Source of the DNA: Aquibacillus albus | Lineage (GTDB): Bacteria; Bacillota; Bacilli; Bacillales; Amphibacillaceae | Length of the DNA: 64,000 bases | Assembly (NCBI RefSeq): GCF_016908325.1 | Contig: NZ_JAFBDR010000022.1 | Span: 16,302 to 80,301, forward strand | Reading direction: 5' to 3' | In this document: positions 45,848 to 56,973 of the stretch, piece after piece | Layout of the letters: every line of letters begins with the position of its first letter | How positions within the stretch are numbered: the stretch's first letter is position 1 | Program-made: the position numbers and the translations under genes | Notes under the pieces: generated by a model | Databases searched by the model: none | Seen by the model: the letters and a program-made list of their open reading frames with translations, nothing else | What the model was told of the DNA's origin: nothing

Positions 45848-47161
45848 ATGGCTACCAAACATGAACAGATTCTCAAGTTTATCGAATCACTTAAAGTAGG
45901 AAATAAAATTTCAGTTAGACAAATCGCCAAAGAATTAAATGTAAGCGAAGGTACTGCTTATCGTGCTATAAAAGAAGCAGAGAACCAAGGACTCGTTAGT
46001 ACAATTGAAAGAGTTGGCACAATTCGTATTGAACGAAAGAAGAAAGAGAATTTCGAGCAGTTAACCTTTGCAGAAATTATCAGTATTGTTGATGGACAAG
46101 TACTTGGTGGCCGTGAAGGATTGTATAAAACGTTAAATAAATTTGTTATTGGTGCAATGAAATTAGATGCAATGATGCGTTATACGGAAAGGGACTCTTT
46201 ACTGATTGTTGGGAATCGAGTAGAAGCTCATGAACTAGCATTAAAAGAAGGCGCAGCTGTACTAATTACTGGTGGATTTGATACAGCAGAACATGTAAAA
46301 AGATTAGCAGATGATAAGCAACTGCCAATTATTTCGACAAGCTATGATACCTTTACAGTTGCGGCTATGATTAATCGAGCAATCTATGATCAGTTAATAA
46401 AAAAAGAAATTGTGTTAGTAAGTGACATCTATACACCCTTTAACGAAACCTATTGTTTAACAACTAAAGATCTTTTAGAGAAATGGTATCAATTAAACGA
46501 TCAGACCACACATAGTCGTTATCCAGTAGTTGATGAGAATAATCGCGTTACTGGAATGGTCACTTCTAAGGATATAATTGGTAGAGAAAAATCATTAACA
46601 ATTGATAAGGTGATGACAAGAAATCCAATCACCGTATTAAAGGAAACCTCCCTTGCTTATGCCGCACATATGATGGTATGGGAAGGTATAGAGATTATGC
46701 CAGTCGTTGATAACCACCATCGTTTAGAAGGACTTATATCCAGGCAAGATGTGTTGAAGGCATTGCAACATATTCAACGCCAACCACAAGTTGGTGAGAC
46801 GATTGATGATACGATTACGAGTAGGTTAGAAGATATCTCTACAGAAAGTAATCACCCTGTTTATCGCTCACAGATAACACCTCAAATGACTAATTCATTA
46901 GGGACGTTATCGTATGGAGTACTTGTCTCCTTTGTGACTGAAGCCAGCAGCAGATTACTTCGACAATCGAGAAAAGGTGACTTAGTTGTAGAAAATATTT
47001 CTGTATATTTTATTAAGCCGGTCCAATTGGAAAGCTTGTTAGAAATTAAACCACGTTTATTGGAGGTAGGAAGGAAATCAGCGAAAGTAGATGTCGAAGT
47101 TTATCATGAAAAGGTATTGGTAGGAAAAGCTGTATTAGCCGCTCAATTAATCGATCGATAA
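45848..47161 (+). CDS. ytoI: YtoI, HTH-DRTGG-CBS-hotdog regulatory protein
   Basis: The protein has 437 residues. An N-terminal winged-helix region (SVRQIAKELNVSEGTAYRAIKEAE, about 20-43) is followed by a DRTGG domain (about 75-190). Two CBS motifs (about 195-310: YPVVDENNRVTGMVTSKDIIG and IEIMPVVDNHHRLEGLISRQDVL) and a hotdog thioesterase-like domain (about 330-435) complete it. This order is that of B. subtilis YtoI. It probably senses a nucleotide through the CBS pair and may bind DNA, but no target is known. The hotdog part could bind an acyl-CoA. Start ATG 45848. Confidence 0.92.
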   Translation: MATKHEQILKFIESLKVGNKISVRQIAKELNVSEGTAYRAIKEAENQGLVSTIERVGTIRIERKKKENFEQLTFAEIISIVDGQVLGGREGLYKTLNKFVIGAMKLDAMMRYTERDSLLIVGNRVEAHELALKEGAAVLITGGFDTAEHVKRLADDKQLPIISTSYDTFTVAAMINRAIYDQLIKKEIVLVSDIYTPFNETYCLTTKDLLEKWYQLNDQTTHSRYPVVDENNRVTGMVTSKDIIGREKSLTIDKVMTRNPITVLKETSLAYAAHMMVWEGIEIMPVVDNHHRLEGLISRQDVLKALQHIQRQPQVGETIDDTITSRLEDISTESNHPVYRSQITPQMTNSLGTLSYGVLVSFVTEASSRLLRQSRKGDLVVENISVYFIKPVQLESLLEIKPRLLEVGRKSAKVDVEVYHEKVLVGKAVLAAQLIDR

Positions 47162-47225
47162 TTAGAAGATCTAACCGGTCATGGCAATCATAATTAATGT
47201 AAATCGATGTTTTATTTATAGTAAT

Positions 47226-47251
47226 CCCCTACCTAAAATCTTAGGTAGGGG
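47226..47251. terminator. Hairpin between convergent ytoI and ytpI
   Basis: Perfect 11-bp arms cccctacctaa/ttaggtagggg with a 4-base loop. The T-tracts on either side are weak. Confidence 0.6.
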
Positions 47252-47289
47252 AATCACTGATTGTTTTTACTTTTTATTCATAACATCGA

Positions 47290-47583
47290 TTAATTATTCT
47301 TTCTTTTTTCTATTTCATTTGCATAATGTTTTGTCCGTTTTACCCCTGCAAATAGTTGTAAGCAACCGAGAATTAAGAAAATGATTGTAATATAAAGTGA
47401 AAGTTTTGTTTCATAAAATAGGTATTGATTAATACCAAAAAAACTGATGAATATGCCAAGGAAAACCCGAGCTTTAGCATTCATATAAACTTGCATAAGT
47501 TCATCGCTTTGTTTTAGGATTGCAACTTTATAATAGATGTACATAATAATAGAAATAACAATAACTATTGGGAATATTAACAA
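47290..47583 (-). CDS. ytpI: YtpI-like small membrane protein
   Basis: The protein has 97 residues with three predicted helices (about 2-18, 38-55 and 60-80). The conserved blocks RVFLGIFISFFGINQYLF and IIFLILGCLQLFAGVKRTKHY match B. subtilis YtpI. The function is unknown. The start is TTG at 47583, eight bases after aggag. It lies between ytoI (convergent) and nrnA (divergent), the order of B. subtilis. Confidence 0.88.
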   Translation of the reverse strand: MLIFPIVIVISIIMYIYYKVAILKQSDELMQVYMNAKARVFLGIFISFFGINQYLFYETKLSLYITIIFLILGCLQLFAGVKRTKHYANEIEKRKNN

Positions 47584-47697
47584 AAAATCAACTCCTATCT
47601 ACATTCACTTTCATCATTGTAGCTTGTTTTGTTTACTTTTACCAGAATTAAAAATAGAACGAATCGATTAATCAAATAACCCAAAAGGAGTGTTAGA

Positions 47698-48645
47698 ATG
47701 GTTCAAGAAAACATTATTGCAGCAATTAAAGATTACAATTCAATTATCATTCATCGTCACGTACGCCCAGACCCTGATGCTTATGGAGCACAAGTAGGAT
47801 TAGCTGAAATCATCCGGTTTTCTTTTCCAGAAAAATACGTGTATGTAGTTGGGGATGAAGATCCTTCATTGTCCTTTTTGGCTAATATGAACGAAATTTC
47901 AGATGATACATATCAGGATTCGTTAGTCATTATATGTGATACAGCTAATCAAGCAAGGATTTCTGATCAAAGATATAAACTTGGTCATAAAATTATAAAA
48001 ATCGATCATCACCCAAATGTGGATTCTTACGGTGATATTGCTTGGGTAGATACAAAAGCAAGTTCAACGAGTGAAATGATTTATGAATTATATCTTCAAG
48101 GATGCGAACAAGGCCTAAGGTGTAATGATCGAGCGGCAAGCTTATTATATGGTGGTATTGTCGGGGATACGGGGAGGTTCTTGTTTCCAAGTACTACGGA
48201 AAAAACGTTTCGGTATGCTTCAGATTTAGTAGCGTATAACTTTGATCGGACACTCTTGTATGAAAATTTGTATAAAACTAATCCAAGTGTAGCTCGATTA
48301 AAGGGTTTTATTCTTCAAAACTTTGAGATTTCCGAATCAGGTGTTAGTTCGATAAAAATCACAAAAGAAAAGCTAGAGCACTTTGGTCTCACTTCATCAG
48401 AGACAAGTCAAATTGTTGGTGTGCTAGGAGATGTTGAGGGGATTTTGGCATGGGCGATTTTTGTAGAGGAAGAAGATCTTATTCGTGTTAGATTACGCTC
48501 CAAAGGGCCAGCTATTAATGAAGTTGCTGCACTATATAATGGTGGAGGTCATCCTTTAGCATCGGGAGCAACTATTTATGAGTGGAAGCAAATGGATGAT
48601 TTGATTCGTGATTTAGAAAAGGTTTGTATAGAGTTTGAAGAATGA
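47698..48645 (+). CDS. nrnA: NrnA (YtqI), nanoRNase and pAp phosphatase
   Basis: NrnA is a DHH-DHHA1 phosphoesterase that degrades 2-5-nt RNA and dephosphorylates 3'-phosphoadenosine 5'-phosphate. It has 315 residues. The metal motifs are HRHVRPDPDAYG (residues about 19-30), IICDTAN and IDHHPN (DHH, about 101-106). The substrate-binding DHHA1 motif near the C-terminus is NGGGHPLASGA. Family length and locus match B. subtilis YtqI. Start ATG 47698 behind aaaaggag. A hairpin terminator follows. Confidence 0.95.
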   Translation: MVQENIIAAIKDYNSIIIHRHVRPDPDAYGAQVGLAEIIRFSFPEKYVYVVGDEDPSLSFLANMNEISDDTYQDSLVIICDTANQARISDQRYKLGHKIIKIDHHPNVDSYGDIAWVDTKASSTSEMIYELYLQGCEQGLRCNDRAASLLYGGIVGDTGRFLFPSTTEKTFRYASDLVAYNFDRTLLYENLYKTNPSVARLKGFILQNFEISESGVSSIKITKEKLEHFGLTSSETSQIVGVLGDVEGILAWAIFVEEEDLIRVRLRSKGPAINEVAALYNGGGHPLASGATIYEWKQMDDLIRDLEKVCIEFEE

Positions 48646-48658
48646 AGAAATGAATGAA

Positions 48659-48694
48659 AAGGACAACCTATGTTGAAAGGTTGGTCCTTCTTCT
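48659..48694. terminator. Terminator between nrnA and the small minus-strand gene
   Basis: Arms aaggacaacct/aggttggtcctt with one bulge, then ttcttc. Confidence 0.75.
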
Positions 48695-48696
48695 AC

Positions 48697-48894
48697 TCAG
48701 TGGTTATCTTGTAAAGATTCAGGTATAAACCAACAACCACTGTTTCCATAATCACAAATTACTGATAACTGTTGGTTAGAAATTTCACGCTTCAACATTC
48801 TGATTAATTCATCTGATTCTTCATAAGCAGAATAGCCTTGATTCAACATTTCAATTTTATTTTTAACCATTTGACTTCTGCTTAAAACGAACAT
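48697..48894 (-). CDS. Small protein, YtzJ-like
   Basis: The protein has 65 residues and is hydrophilic: MFVLSRSQMVKNKIEMLNQG, then a C-terminal block SVICDYGNSGCWFIPESL with two cysteines. I think this corresponds to B. subtilis YtzJ, but from memory only. A good aaggag site lies ten bases before the ATG, and a terminator follows, so it is likely a real gene. The function is unknown. It lies downstream of ytrI on the same strand. Confidence 0.7.
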   Translation of the reverse strand: MFVLSRSQMVKNKIEMLNQGYSAYEESDELIRMLKREISNQQLSVICDYGNSGCWFIPESLQDNH

Positions 48895-49001
48895 ACTAAT
48901 TCACTCCTTCTCTTAGGGAAAGATGAGGGTTTTGCCTATATCTATTAGTATATTCTTAATGTTGAACGATGATTCAAGTATGAATGAAATAATCATTATA
49001 A

Positions 49002-49496
49002 TTAGTTTGATATCTTCAGTTGTACATTTAATCTTAATGTTGAAGTTAAAAACAATTGATTTACACTGGCACTATAAGAAAAACCATCCACTTTATATAT
49101 TTTATTTTCTATCGTCGAGGTAAGTAATGTATAATTTTCAGATAGACTTTCAATGTCTTTCCCTAACACATCCTTTATTTGCTCCTTTATTAATTCTTCT
49201 AGCTGATGTACAATGAGGCTATCTAATTTCAACTGTTTTTGGTTCATAATAGAAACTTCTATAGCGTTTACCGTTACTTTTTCTTTGGATTTTGCATTAA
49301 ATTCTTCTTTCAATGTATTATAATTAGACTCAAGATCATTTAGCTCAGAACGTAACGCAAGGTTTTCCTCGACCCACCTTTCATAAAACTGTCCATACAT
49401 ATAAATGAAGATTGCATATGCAATAATTGCTCCCAGAAACGCGCCAACGAGAAATTTTTGCCAACTTTCTTTTTTATAGTATGGAGGAATATGCAT
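49002..49496 (-). CDS. ytrI: Sporulation membrane protein YtrI
   Basis: The protein has 164 residues. HIPPYYKKESWQKFLVGAFLG opens it, with one helix (about residues 14-34) followed by a coiled-coil region and an alpha/beta C-terminal part. This is the YtrI pattern. In B. subtilis ytrHI is transcribed in the mother cell under sigma-E and contributes to spore formation. The start codon follows the ytrH stop directly with no gap, so translation is coupled. Confidence 0.9.
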   Translation of the reverse strand: MHIPPYYKKESWQKFLVGAFLGAIIAYAIFIYMYGQFYERWVEENLALRSELNDLESNYNTLKEEFNAKSKEKVTVNAIEVSIMNQKQLKLDSLIVHQLEELIKEQIKDVLGKDIESLSENYTLLTSTIENKIYKVDGFSYSASVNQLFLTSTLRLNVQLKISN

Positions 49497-49829
49497 TTAC
49501 TCAATCTCCTCCTGAATCAGCCACTCAATAATAACGAGTGATGTTTGAACTCCACCCATTGCTGTGATAATCAACAAGATTTGTTTAACAATATCAATGG
49601 TTGAGCCCTCAAATATTCCTCGTTCAAAATTAGAAATTGCATCAAATGTTCCACCAATCGCTGCGACTACAGCCCAAATACGAAGCCTATTTGCGATACG
49701 TCCCATTAAAGTTAAGGGAGGCTCACCAGTTGCAAATGCTCCTATACTTCCTATTAATGCTCCTCCCATAATTACGCCTAATGCAATAAAGTAACATTGA
49801 ATCATCGAGGAAATAAATCTCTCTTCCAA
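49497..49829 (-). CDS. ytrH: Sporulation membrane protein YtrH
   Basis: The protein has 110 residues with three hydrophobic segments (about 9-32, 48-65 and 80-105). FIALGVIMGGALIGSIGAFATGE and NRLRIWAVVAAIGGTFD are typical of YtrH. It is thought to act with YtrI in the mother-cell membrane during spore maturation. The start is TTG at 49829 behind aaaggagagagga. It is the first gene of ytrHI and carries a sigma-E-type promoter upstream. Confidence 0.91.
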   Translation of the reverse strand: MEERFISSMIQCYFIALGVIMGGALIGSIGAFATGEPPLTLMGRIANRLRIWAVVAAIGGTFDAISNFERGIFEGSTIDIVKQILLIITAMGGVQTSLVIIEWLIQEEIE

Positions 49830-49894
49830 GTTTCCTCTCTCCTTTATAAGCGTCTGTTCTGATTCACTTTACATTCTCATTTCCTGCTTCTTTC

Positions 49895-49923
49895 ACTTTA
49901 TGATTTTAAGGGACGAGATATGT
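49895..49923 (-). promoter_or_regulatory. Sigma-E-type promoter of ytrHI
   Basis: On the minus strand ACATATC (49923-49917), a 14-base spacer and CATAAAGT (49902-49895) fit the mother-cell sigma-E pattern kmATATT-N14-CATACAnT. This agrees with sigma-E control of ytrHI in B. subtilis. Confidence 0.7.
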
Positions 49924-50063
49924 TATTCATTTCAAACACTCCGTTAATTCAGCTATAATAGATTATTGAGTTCAGTATTTTAGTAGCAGAAAACATAATT
50001 GATGTAGAACTAAGTTTTTCCTCAGTAGAAATATCACGAATATACAGGAAAGGTGGGAAGAAG

Positions 50064-53000
50064 GTGAACTTTACACATTTACAGGTTCGAAGTGGATACA
50101 GTCTTATGAAGAGTTCCATTACAGTTGATAAATTGATTCGCCGTGCACAGGAGCTTGGTTACAAAAGTATAGCCCTAACAGATGAACACGTATTACATGG
50201 AGCTGTTTCTTTTTATCAAGCTTGTATGGATGCAGGAATTAAACCAATAATCGGTATGACTGTATTGATTAATAATGATAATGAATTACCAGAAGAATGT
50301 ATTTTGCTTGCAAAAAATAACAGAGGTTATGGAAATTTAATCAGGCTATCTTCCCACATCCAATTATCAGAAACCAACTGGATTCGTTCGTGTGATATAA
50401 ATAGCTATTTAACTGATTTAATTATTATTTTACCAGTTGCAAAGTCCAAGATATCCCATTATTTTTCAGAGAACAATCTAAATGAAGCAAGTACATATGT
50501 GAATAACTGGAAGTCTGTTGTAAATAACTGTAGTTTTTATCTTGGCGTAGAACCTACGGATTTAGCATTCAGTTCATGGTTGAGGCAATTGTGTACTACC
50601 AGTGATATTTCAGCTACCGCAATCGGTGATGTTCGTTTTCTGAATAAATCGGATAAATTGGCCTTTGATTGTTTACAAGCTATGAGAGAAGGAAACAAAT
50701 GGTCTCCAAATATGGCAGGAAAATCAGAAGGTGCTTCCTATTTATGGAGTAAGGAAGAAGTAGAAAAAGCATATGGAACGGGATGGCCTCAGTTATTGGA
50801 AGAGGCTGGTCACATTGCAGAGTGTTGCCAATTAACAATCGACCTTAATCAACGAAGGCTCCCTTCCTTTCCTGTCCCAGATGGAAAATCAGCTGATGTC
50901 TACTTAAAAGAGTTATGCTATGACATGTTTCCGGCAAAATACAGGGATCGAGCAGATGTTAAGGAACGGTTAGAATATGAGTTGCGGATTATTAAATCCA
51001 TGCATTTCAGTGATTATTTTCTAATTGTTTGGGATTTTATTCAATATGCGAAGGACCAAGGAATTATGGTTGGACCAGGTAGAGGTTCTGCTGCAGGCTC
51101 CTTTGTTGCTTATCTTTTGGGGATTACCGATGTCGATCCAATTCATTATCAGTTATTGTTTGAGCGTTTTTTGAATCCAGAACGGATTTCCATGCCTGAC
51201 ATCGATATTGATTTTTCTGATCAACGGAGAGACGAAGTAATAACGTATGTAAAAAATAAATATGGCAAAGATCATGTTGCTCAAATTATTACCTTTGGTA
51301 CTTTTGGTGTACGGTCCATTATTAGAGAACTTTTAAAAACAATGGAAATTGATTCTCAGGATGCTGCCTTTGTCTTAAAGGAGATTGCTGATAATGAGAG
51401 AAAGTCGGTTGCTGAAAGTGTGAATGCTTCCCAGGAATTAACAAACTATGTAAAGCAATCACCTCCACTGCAAATACTGTTTAAAATTGCTGCTCGATTA
51501 GAGGGGTTGCCAAGAAATGTATCAACACATGCCGCGGGTGTTGTAATAAGTGAACAACCACTCGTTGATCATGTTCCATTAATAGCATCACAAAGTGAAG
51601 TTTACTTAACTCAATTTGCTATGAAGGAATTAGAGGCAATGGGATTATTAAAAATGGACTTCTTAGGGTTGCGAAACCTGACATTAATTGAAAAAATACT
51701 TGCTTCTATTTCAGCAAATGAAAACATAGAAATAAATCTCAATCACATACCTTTTGATGATGAAAAAACATTTGCACTATTGCAAAAGGGTAAAACGAAT
51801 GGGGTTTTTCAATTAGAATCACAAGGTATGCAACGAGTTTTAATAGAATTAATTCCTACTAATTTTGAAGATATAGTAGCGGTGAATGCACTGTATCGAC
51901 CTGGACCAATGGAATATATCCCAGTTTATATTAGAAGAAAACATAATAAAGAACAAATTATATATCCACACAAAAATTTAATGCCGATTTTAAAAAGCAC
52001 GTATGGGGTACTTGTTTACCAAGAACAAATTATGCAAATTGCTAATAAAGTAGCTGGGTTTAACTTAGGACAAGCAGATATTTTACGAAGAGCGGTTAGT
52101 AAAAAGCAGGAAGAGGCAATGAAGCAACAGGAGAAATCTTTTATTCAAGGATGTCTTGAGAAAGGTTATAGTAAACAGGTTGCAGAAGAAATTTTTACTT
52201 GGATTGTCCGATTCTCCAATTATGGCTTTAATCGAAGCCATGCAGTTGGTTATAGTAAAATCTCCTATTACTTAGCCTATTTGAAGGCACATTATCCTGC
52301 ATATTTTCTCGCGGAGTTATTAAGTTCGATAACTGGTCAACAGGATAAAACACGTGAATATATAAGAGAAGCAAAAGAGTTTGGAATTTCCGTTTTACCT
52401 CCATCTATCAACAATAGTTTTGGAAAGTTTACGACAGAGGAACAAAATATTCGAATGGGACTTTTGACTATCAAAGGGGTTGGTTATCAAGCCATCAAGG
52501 AAATTATTCAAGCCCGTAAAGAAGGTCCATTTAAACATCTATTTGACTTTTGTTTACGTGTTTCTTTGAAGGTAGTTAATCGACCAGTAATTGAATCATT
52601 AATATTAGCTGGTGCATTTGATGAAACCAATCATAATCGTGCTAGTTTACTAGCGACAATTGATCAGGCGATTGAGCAAGGAGAGCTTTTTCGGGAATTT
52701 GAAGATCAGCCTTCGTTTTTTTTAGAGGAACTAGATGTGACTTACATCGAGACTGAGCCGTTTTCGAAGATGAAACAGTTGTCAATGGAAAAAGAGTTAA
52801 TTGGATTATATATGTCTAATCATCCATTAACAGAACATCGGTCTACTTTACGTGAGAATGGTTATATCAATTTATTGGATATCCGAAAGCACATAGGAAA
52901 AAATAATCTATCTTCTGCCGCAGTTATTCAAACAATCAAATCGATTCGTACAAAGCGTGGCGATTCTATGGCATTTCTAACGATTGCTGATGAAAACGAT

Positions 53001-53402
53001 GAAATGGATGCTGTCTTGTTTCCAGATCTATATCGTCAAGTTCATCGAATTATACATGAGGAATTGTTAGTTTTTATAAAGGGGAAAGTAGAGGAACGGA
53101 ATGGGCGAACTCAGCTCCTAATTTCAGACATACGTCCATTTGATAAAAATGAACTTAATCATAATGAATCCAAAAGATTATTTATAAAGGTAACAGAGGA
53201 TCAAGAAAAAATTGCATTAAATCAAATGAAGCACATCTCAGACCAATTTCCTGGAACGGTTCCTATCATTATTTTCCATGAAAAAAAACGTACCACTTAT
53301 AAATTATCAAGTGATTATTTTGTTCAGCCAAACCAATCGTGTATGCAAGCATTTTTTCATGCATTCGGTCGAGATAATGTTGCCATTCAAAATAGTAGTT
53401 AA
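50064..53402 (+). CDS. dnaE: DNA polymerase III alpha subunit DnaE
   Basis: In Bacillus, DnaE extends RNA primers on the lagging strand before PolC takes over. It has 1112 residues. An N-terminal PHP domain (1 to about 270; HLQVRSGYSLMKS, ALTDEHVLHGAVSFY) is followed by the palm with PDIDIDF near residue 378, the catalytic aspartates. GRGSAAGSFVAYLLGI, the fingers and a helix-hairpin-helix region (about 780-830) follow. An OB fold (about 985-1060, AFLTIADENDEMDAVLFP) is at the end. Start GTG 50064, six bases after aggtggg. It is divergent from ytrHI. Confidence 0.97.
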   Translation: MNFTHLQVRSGYSLMKSSITVDKLIRRAQELGYKSIALTDEHVLHGAVSFYQACMDAGIKPIIGMTVLINNDNELPEECILLAKNNRGYGNLIRLSSHIQLSETNWIRSCDINSYLTDLIIILPVAKSKISHYFSENNLNEASTYVNNWKSVVNNCSFYLGVEPTDLAFSSWLRQLCTTSDISATAIGDVRFLNKSDKLAFDCLQAMREGNKWSPNMAGKSEGASYLWSKEEVEKAYGTGWPQLLEEAGHIAECCQLTIDLNQRRLPSFPVPDGKSADVYLKELCYDMFPAKYRDRADVKERLEYELRIIKSMHFSDYFLIVWDFIQYAKDQGIMVGPGRGSAAGSFVAYLLGITDVDPIHYQLLFERFLNPERISMPDIDIDFSDQRRDEVITYVKNKYGKDHVAQIITFGTFGVRSIIRELLKTMEIDSQDAAFVLKEIADNERKSVAESVNASQELTNYVKQSPPLQILFKIAARLEGLPRNVSTHAAGVVISEQPLVDHVPLIASQSEVYLTQFAMKELEAMGLLKMDFLGLRNLTLIEKILASISANENIEINLNHIPFDDEKTFALLQKGKTNGVFQLESQGMQRVLIELIPTNFEDIVAVNALYRPGPMEYIPVYIRRKHNKEQIIYPHKNLMPILKSTYGVLVYQEQIMQIANKVAGFNLGQADILRRAVSKKQEEAMKQQEKSFIQGCLEKGYSKQVAEEIFTWIVRFSNYGFNRSHAVGYSKISYYLAYLKAHYPAYFLAELLSSITGQQDKTREYIREAKEFGISVLPPSINNSFGKFTTEEQNIRMGLLTIKGVGYQAIKEIIQARKEGPFKHLFDFCLRVSLKVVNRPVIESLILAGAFDETNHNRASLLATIDQAIEQGELFREFEDQPSFFLEELDVTYIETEPFSKMKQLSMEKELIGLYMSNHPLTEHRSTLRENGYINLLDIRKHIGKNNLSSAAVIQTIKSIRTKRGDSMAFLTIADENDEMDAVLFPDLYRQVHRIIHEELLVFIKGKVEERNGRTQLLISDIRPFDKNELNHNESKRLFIKVTEDQEKIALNQMKHISDQFPGTVPIIIFHEKKRTTYKLSSDYFVQPNQSCMQAFFHAFGRDNVAIQNSS

Positions 53403-53432
53403 CAGAAGGTGAAGCAAGAAGACAGGATTAGC

Positions 53433-53460
53433 TTTACACGATAAATTCATTTGTTATAAT
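53433..53460 (+). promoter_or_regulatory. Strong promoter of accDA
   Basis: TTTACA (53433-53438), a 16-base spacer and TATAAT (53455-53460) with TG one base before it. It lies about 235 bases upstream of accD, implying a long leader. No malic-enzyme gene (present between dnaE and accD in B. subtilis) is found in 53403-53696. Confidence 0.75.
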
Positions 53461-53696
53461 GTAAAAGGTATTTTATCAACGTTTAATAGGTGTATTTATA
53501 GGACAACAATATGATAAAATTGATACCATGTTTTAATCATTATACATGAATATATTTGTAACCTTTCGAGGATGCTTTCGTTATGCTTTCATCATTTAAA
53601 ATGTGATTCTTTAGAAAGTATAAGTAAAACTAAGGCTTTTGCCATTAGGACTTGCACTCTAGAAAAGCCAAGTTTTCTAAAAAGGAGGATAACCCT

Positions 53697-54575
53697 TTGC
53701 TTAAAGATTTTTTTACCAAGAAAAAAAAATACGCATCAATTCCTAGTGAAAAAGCAAAACAAGATGTCCCTCAAGGATTAATGCAAAAGTGCCAAAGTTG
53801 TAAAAAAATATTTTATCGAAAAGAAATGGATAAAAATTTACAAGTTTGTCCAAATTGTGGGCATCACCACCAAATCGGTGCGTTTAAGCGAATAGAAAGT
53901 CTGTTTGATGAAGGGTCATTTATAGAATGGGATAAGCAATTAATTTCTAGTAACCCATTGGACTTTCCTGATTATGAAGATAAGTTAGAGAAAGATAGAA
54001 AGAAAACAAACTTAAACGAAGCTGTTGTTACAGGAAAAGGTACGATTAATGGCTTTGAGACTGCTGTTGCAGTGATGGATTCAAGATTTCGTATGGGTAG
54101 TATGGGGTCTGTTGTAGGAGAAAAAATTGCGAGAGCGATTGAAAATGCAAGGGAATCATCTATCCCTTTTGTAATTTTTACTGCGTCCGGAGGAGCTCGA
54201 ATGCAGGAGGGTGTTTTAAGCTTAATGCAAATGAGTAAAACGTCTGTAGCAATTCAACGATTGAATACTGCAGGGGGATTGATGGTCTCTGTCATGACTA
54301 ATCCTACTACTGGAGGAGTTTCGGCTAGTTTTGCATCATTAGGTGACTATAATTTAGCTGAACCAGGTGCTCTAATTGGCTTTGCAGGTAGAAGAATAAT
54401 TGAGCAGACAATTAGAGAAAAACTTCCTGATGACTTTCAAACTGCAGAATTCCAATTAAAGCATGGACAGCTTGATAAAGTAGTTTCTAGACATGATATG
54501 AAAGATGTATTAACCACAATACTAGATATTCACTCAACAGGGGGTGCTAATAATGAAACAAGCACTGGAGTTTGA
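53697..54575 (+). CDS. accD: Acetyl-CoA carboxylase carboxyltransferase subunit beta
   Basis: With AccA it moves the carboxyl group from biotin-carrier protein to acetyl-CoA, the first committed step of fatty-acid synthesis. It has 292 residues. An N-terminal four-cysteine zinc ribbon (CQSCKK and CPNCGHHH, residues about 32-55) is followed by a crotonase-like domain with [31 protein letters not shown] and [10 protein letters not shown]. The start is TTG 53697, seven bases after aaggagg, giving [14 protein letters not shown] as in B. subtilis; a longer opening contains that site. It overlaps accA by 23 bases. Confidence 0.96.
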   Translation: MLKDFFTKKKKYASIPSEKAKQDVPQGLMQKCQSCKKIFYRKEMDKNLQVCPNCGHHHQIGAFKRIESLFDEGSFIEWDKQLISSNPLDFPDYEDKLEKDRKKTNLNEAVVTGKGTINGFETAVAVMDSRFRMGSMGSVVGEKIARAIENARESSIPFVIFTASGGARMQEGVLSLMQMSKTSVAIQRLNTAGGLMVSVMTNPTTGGVSASFASLGDYNLAEPGALIGFAGRRIIEQTIREKLPDDFQTAEFQLKHGQLDKVVSRHDMKDVLTTILDIHSTGGANNETSTGV

Positions 54576-55509
54576 AAAACCTGTCATAGAGTTACGAGAG
54601 AAAATAGCTGAACTAAAAAAATTAACACAAGATAGTAAGATTGATTTATCGGCAGAGATTACAACTTTAGAAAATCGACTACAAAAACTTGAAAATAATA
54701 TCTATGGTAACCTTAAACCATGGGATCGAGTCCAGATTGCTAGACATTCGGAACGTCCAACGACACTAGATTATGTGGAACATTTGTTTACAGATTTTAT
54801 TGAGTTTCATGGAGATCGCTTATTTGGGGATGATGAGTCAATTGTTACTGGAATAGCCAAATATAAAGGAAATCCTGTTACAATTGTTGGTCATCAAAGA
54901 GGAAAGAACACAAAGGAAAATATACGAAGAAATTTTGGAAGTCCACATCCTGAAGGCTATCGGAAAGCATTAAGACACATGAAACAAGCAGATAAATTTA
55001 AACGCCCTATCGTCAGCTTTATCGATACAAAAGGTGCATACCCAGGAAAAGCAGCGGAAGAGCGGGGGCAAAGTGAGGCAATTGCTAGAAATCTAATGGA
55101 GATGGCTGGTTTTAAAGTCCCTATCATTTGTATTGTCATAGGAGAAGGTGGTAGTGGAGGTGCATTGGCATTAGGTGTTGGTGACCATGTACATATGTTA
55201 GAAAACTCAACTTATTCAGTCATTTCACCCGAGGGTGCGGCAGCGTTATTGTGGAAGGATTCTAAACAAGCACAGAAGGCTGCTGAATCATTAAAAATTA
55301 CTGCTTATGATTTGAAAAAGTTAGCGGTTATTGATGAAATTATCCCTGAACCAAAGGGGGGAGCCCATCGAGATATGGAATTGCAAATATCCTATATCGA
55401 TGAGGTATTACAGAAATCTATAAATGATTTAAAGAAACATAATGCAGAAGAATTGCTAGAACATAGATGGAGGAAGTATAAGGCAATTGGTGATTTTCGC
55501 AATGCATGA
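54553..55509 (+). CDS. accA: Acetyl-CoA carboxylase carboxyltransferase subunit alpha
   Basis: This is the partner of AccD in the alpha2beta2 carboxyltransferase. It has 318 residues. An N-terminal coiled coil ([20 protein letters not shown]) is followed by [35 protein letters not shown], the oxyanion-hole [12 protein letters not shown] and [15 protein letters not shown] 54553, eight bases after aggggg, is preferred to an opening nine bases upstream. The 23-base overlap with accD suggests coupled synthesis in equal amounts. Confidence 0.97.
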   Translation: MKQALEFEKPVIELREKIAELKKLTQDSKIDLSAEITTLENRLQKLENNIYGNLKPWDRVQIARHSERPTTLDYVEHLFTDFIEFHGDRLFGDDESIVTGIAKYKGNPVTIVGHQRGKNTKENIRRNFGSPHPEGYRKALRHMKQADKFKRPIVSFIDTKGAYPGKAAEERGQSEAIARNLMEMAGFKVPIICIVIGEGGSGGALALGVGDHVHMLENSTYSVISPEGAAALLWKDSKQAQKAAESLKITAYDLKKLAVIDEIIPEPKGGAHRDMELQISYIDEVLQKSINDLKKHNAEELLEHRWRKYKAIGDFRNA

Positions 55510-55562
55510 TGTCTTTTATATAGGTTAGGCATTAAACAAGAATAGTATTTGTCCGTATGAAA

Positions 55563-55679
55563 GAGGCTGACTCAGTTGGTATCAATCGATGAAGTTTTTC
55601 TTATTAACCTCCATTATTACGAGGTATTTAAGGAAACTCTGTGACCTTTGAGTCTGCTTTTTTTATTGGAAGAAAAGAA
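55563..55679 (+). terminator. Terminator-like region after accA
   Basis: GACTCA (near 55570) pairs with TGAGTC (near 55650), an inner stem cctc/gagg (near 55608-55625) lies between, and a seven-T tract follows at 55657. The stem is long and imperfect. The remainder of the gap to 55959 is AT-rich and shows a possible -10 hexamer (TATAAT 55738) without a good -35. Confidence 0.5.
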
Positions 55680-55944
55680 ATGATGATAATTGTTTAAAAT
55701 TGTCGTATTTAGGGATGAGATTCATCTTTCTTTCATGTATAATTTTATATGGTACCAAACTGGTTTATACTATAAGGGAAGGTAGTACTATTTTAAAATG
55801 ATTTTACATATAAAATCTGAATCAACGATGTGTAAGGAAGCAATGACAAGATTATTGTGGTTCTTGTAATTAAAGAAAAATAACTATAAACTTGTCAGGG
55901 ATAGTTTTATCTTTGTTTAAAACTTTTAAGAGATAAACGAATAA

Positions 55945-56919
<975 letters not shown>

Positions 56920-56973
56920 AAAGAAAAGCAATGTACAAAGTTGTTGTCGTCTAGAATTAAGGAGGAAATATTT

